Below are positions 6,946 through 7,797 of a stretch of 7,797 bases of DNA, piece after piece. The stretch comes from Bacillota bacterium. GTDB taxonomy: Bacteria > Bacillota > Bacilli > Alicyclobacillales > Alicyclobacillaceae. Each line of letters begins with the position of its first letter. The first letter of the stretch is position 1. The notes beneath the pieces are model-generated. The model was not told the DNA's origin, did no database searches, and saw only the letters and a program-made list of their open reading frames with translations. The position numbers and the translations under genes are program-made. The stretch is from positions 1 to 7,797 of the forward strand of contig JAKADF010000142.1 of NCBI GenBank assembly GCA_021820805.1, given 5' to 3'.

Positions 6946-7659
6946 TCAAATCCCCCTAACCTCGTCCTTCAGCTTCTGAAGGGCCGCACAAGCCGCTTTC
7001 TGTTCCGCTTCTTTTTTAGAACGGCCTATGCCAATTCCAAGAACCTCATCCCCAACATTCACCTGTACAACAAATTCCCTTGCGTGTGCCGGGCCGTGTT
7101 CCTCTGTTATCTCATATCTTATCGGTTTTATTACATGCTGTTGAGTCCACTCTTGAAGTGCCGTCTTGTAATCTGCAGTAACTTTTCTTTCCTCAAGATG
7201 TGCAAAGATATGTTCATTTGCAAACTTTTGCACCACAGTCAGTCCTTGATCTAGAAACAAAGCCCCAATAAATGCTTCAAAAACATCAGCCAACAAAGCA
7301 GGTCTGCTGCGCCCCCCAGAGCGTTCTTCTCCTCTGCCTAGGCGGATATATTTGTTGAAATTTAACCGCTTTGCAAAAATCACCAATGACGGCTCACAAA
7401 CAATAGCCGCCCGCATCCGTGTAAGCTCACCTTCAAGCAAACTCGGATACAAGCGAAACAAATACTCACTAACTATGAGTTCCAAAACAGCATCCCCTAA
7501 AAACTCTAACCGTTCGTTATCTTGCATCGAAAGTTTACGATGCTCATTTCTATACGAAGCGTGAGTGAATGCCTGCTTCAAAAGAGAAATATTCTGAAAT
7601 GTAACGGAAAGTGAGGCCTCTAACTCTTCCCAATTTGTCTGCACTAGTCTGCACTCCAA
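6946..7659 (-). CDS. rnc: Ribonuclease III
   Basis: RNase III cleaves double-stranded RNA; in Bacillota it processes rRNA precursors, the small cytoplasmic (SRP) RNA and selected mRNAs. Counting from the TTG at 7659 the product has 237 residues. The nuclease domain has the signature NERLEFLGDAVLEL (48-61), with metal/catalytic residues E52 and D56, then EGELTRMR (76-83) and LLADVFEAFIGALFLDQG (122-139), with D125 and E128. All active-site acids are present. A double-stranded RNA-binding domain follows at about 163-232, including GPAHAREF and the basic GRSKKEAEQKAA helix. The start is uncertain: TTG at 7659 has a weak AAGG (7666-7669) 6 nt upstream, while GTG at 7644 has GGAG (7654-7657) 9 nt upstream and would give 232 residues. 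Either leaves the domains whole. The gene heads the visible cluster and is separated from smc by 1 nt. Confidence 0.97.
   Translation of the reverse strand: MECRLVQTNWEELEASLSVTFQNISLLKQAFTHASYRNEHRKLSMQDNERLEFLGDAVLELIVSEYLFRLYPSLLEGELTRMRAAIVCEPSLVIFAKRLNFNKYIRLGRGEERSGGRSRPALLADVFEAFIGALFLDQGLTVVQKFANEHIFAHLEERKVTADYKTALQEWTQQHVIKPIRYEITEEHGPAHAREFVVQVNVGDEVLGIGIGRSKKEAEQKAACAALQKLKDEVRGI
7654..7657 (-). promoter_or_regulatory. Possible ribosome binding site for an alternative rnc start
   Basis: GGAG on the transcribed strand lies 9 nt before an in-frame GTG at 7644. If this is the true start, rnc would be 15 nt shorter than the longest reading. The competing TTG at 7659 has only AAGG at 7666-7669. 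The sequence alone does not settle it. Confidence 0.4.
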
Positions 7660-7797
7660 TCGGGGCCTTGAGGGGCGGCCGCTTATCTATGTTTTTGCAG
7701 CGACAGTCTCTCAAAGTCCTGGTTTCCTTGTTTTTATTCGGTCAGGCATTTGACTGGAAGAATCGCCCCCGGGAAGCCGGGGGCGCAGGCATTCACC
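7660..7797 (-). other. Non-coding leader/intergenic region upstream of rnc
   Basis: These 138 bases hold no recognisable gene. In relatives the gene before rnc is usually acpP or another fatty-acid gene, but no acyl carrier protein tail can be read in any frame here, so such a gene, if present, ends beyond the window. The visible structure is a GC-rich hairpin at 7764-7785 flanked by two copies of an 8-bp direct repeat (CAGGCATT on the plus strand, 7743-7750 and 7786-7793). No convincing sigma-A promoter was found. Confidence 0.6.
7764..7785 (-). terminator. GC-rich perfect hairpin upstream of rnc, possible terminator or attenuator
   Basis: A perfect 9-bp stem (CGCCCCCGG with CCGGGGGCG) closes a 4-nt loop, which reads CTTC on the transcribed strand. 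The stem is very stable for a genome of moderate G+C content and lies about 105 nt before rnc. Downstream on the minus strand comes ATTCTTCC rather than a true U-run, and the plus-strand side is not T-rich either. It may be a weak or factor-aided terminator of the preceding gene, or a stabilising 5' hairpin in the rnc leader. The structure is certain; the function is inferred. Confidence 0.45.

Noticed and set aside
6649..7254. A 201-codon open frame on the plus strand across the smc-rnc junction.
   Set aside because: It runs antisense to two clearly real genes, has no recognisable domain and no good ribosome binding site that I could see; it is a shadow of their codon use.
7675..7682. A GCGGCCGC (NotI) palindrome near the rnc start, which could hint at a cloning junction.
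   Set aside because: The sequence on both sides fits a continuous natural locus and the right-hand region has no vector features, so it is most likely chance.
7682..7712. A promoter-like pair on the minus strand, TTGAGA then CATAGA about 17 nt later, upstream of rnc.
   Set aside because: The -10 matches only three of six consensus positions and there is no extended -10; too weak to list as a promoter.
7713..7797. An open minus-strand frame of 28 codons entering from the right edge and ending at a TGA, as the possible tail of an upstream gene.
   Set aside because: The translation (rich in Pro, Arg and Gly) matches no acyl carrier protein or fatty-acid enzyme ending, and it runs through the GC hairpin; a short open frame is expected by chance.

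Overview
This window is a stretch of chromosomal housekeeping DNA from a Gram-positive bacterium of the phylum Bacillota. Every gene lies on the minus strand, so it reads right to left. The order is rnc (RNase III), smc (chromosome condensation ATPase), ftsY (SRP receptor), ylxM (small helix-turn-helix protein), ffh (SRP54 GTPase), rpsP (ribosomal protein S16) and the start of khpA/ylqC (small KH-domain RNA-binding protein). This is the order known from Bacillus subtilis and its relatives. The moderate G+C content (roughly mid-40s percent by eye), strong GGAGG-type ribosome binding sites, and TTG/GTG start candidates fit the Bacilli. The protein wording (for example the Smc segment reading GPFEDAAGI, and a short FtsY) looks more like the Alicyclobacillaceae/Paenibacillaceae side than Bacillus itself, but that is an impression and I could not test it.

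Layout from the 5' end of the transcript: 7660-7797 is an untranslated leader or intergenic region holding one perfect GC-rich 9-bp hairpin. rnc (6946-7659) is followed after 1 nt by smc (3372-6944). A 21-nt gap with a strong ribosome binding site leads to ftsY (2439-3350). ylxM (2019-2420, TTG start preferred) begins 18 nt later and overlaps ffh (563-2026) by 8 bp. A 59-nt gap leads to rpsP (231-503), and an 83-nt gap leads to khpA (1-147), which runs off the window after 49 codons. No gap exceeds 140 bases. The tight spacing, with ribosome binding sites inside upstream genes, indicates one operon with translational coupling, at least from rnc to ffh.

Functionally, ftsY, ylxM and ffh supply the protein part of the signal recognition particle pathway for co-translational membrane targeting (the SRP RNA is not encoded here). 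rpsP and khpA continue into the ribosome/RNA group that usually goes on with rimM, trmD and rplS. rnc processes rRNA and mRNA, and probably the SRP RNA precursor as in B. subtilis. smc organises the chromosome.

I found no mobile element, CRISPR array, tRNA, rRNA, phage gene or foreign-looking insertion, and no credible undescribed system. The most interesting unexplained signals are small: an AAATCGG(C/T)AAA-type repeat that brackets rpsP and could pair across it, and the GC-rich hairpin without a U-run upstream of rnc. Both are modest leads.
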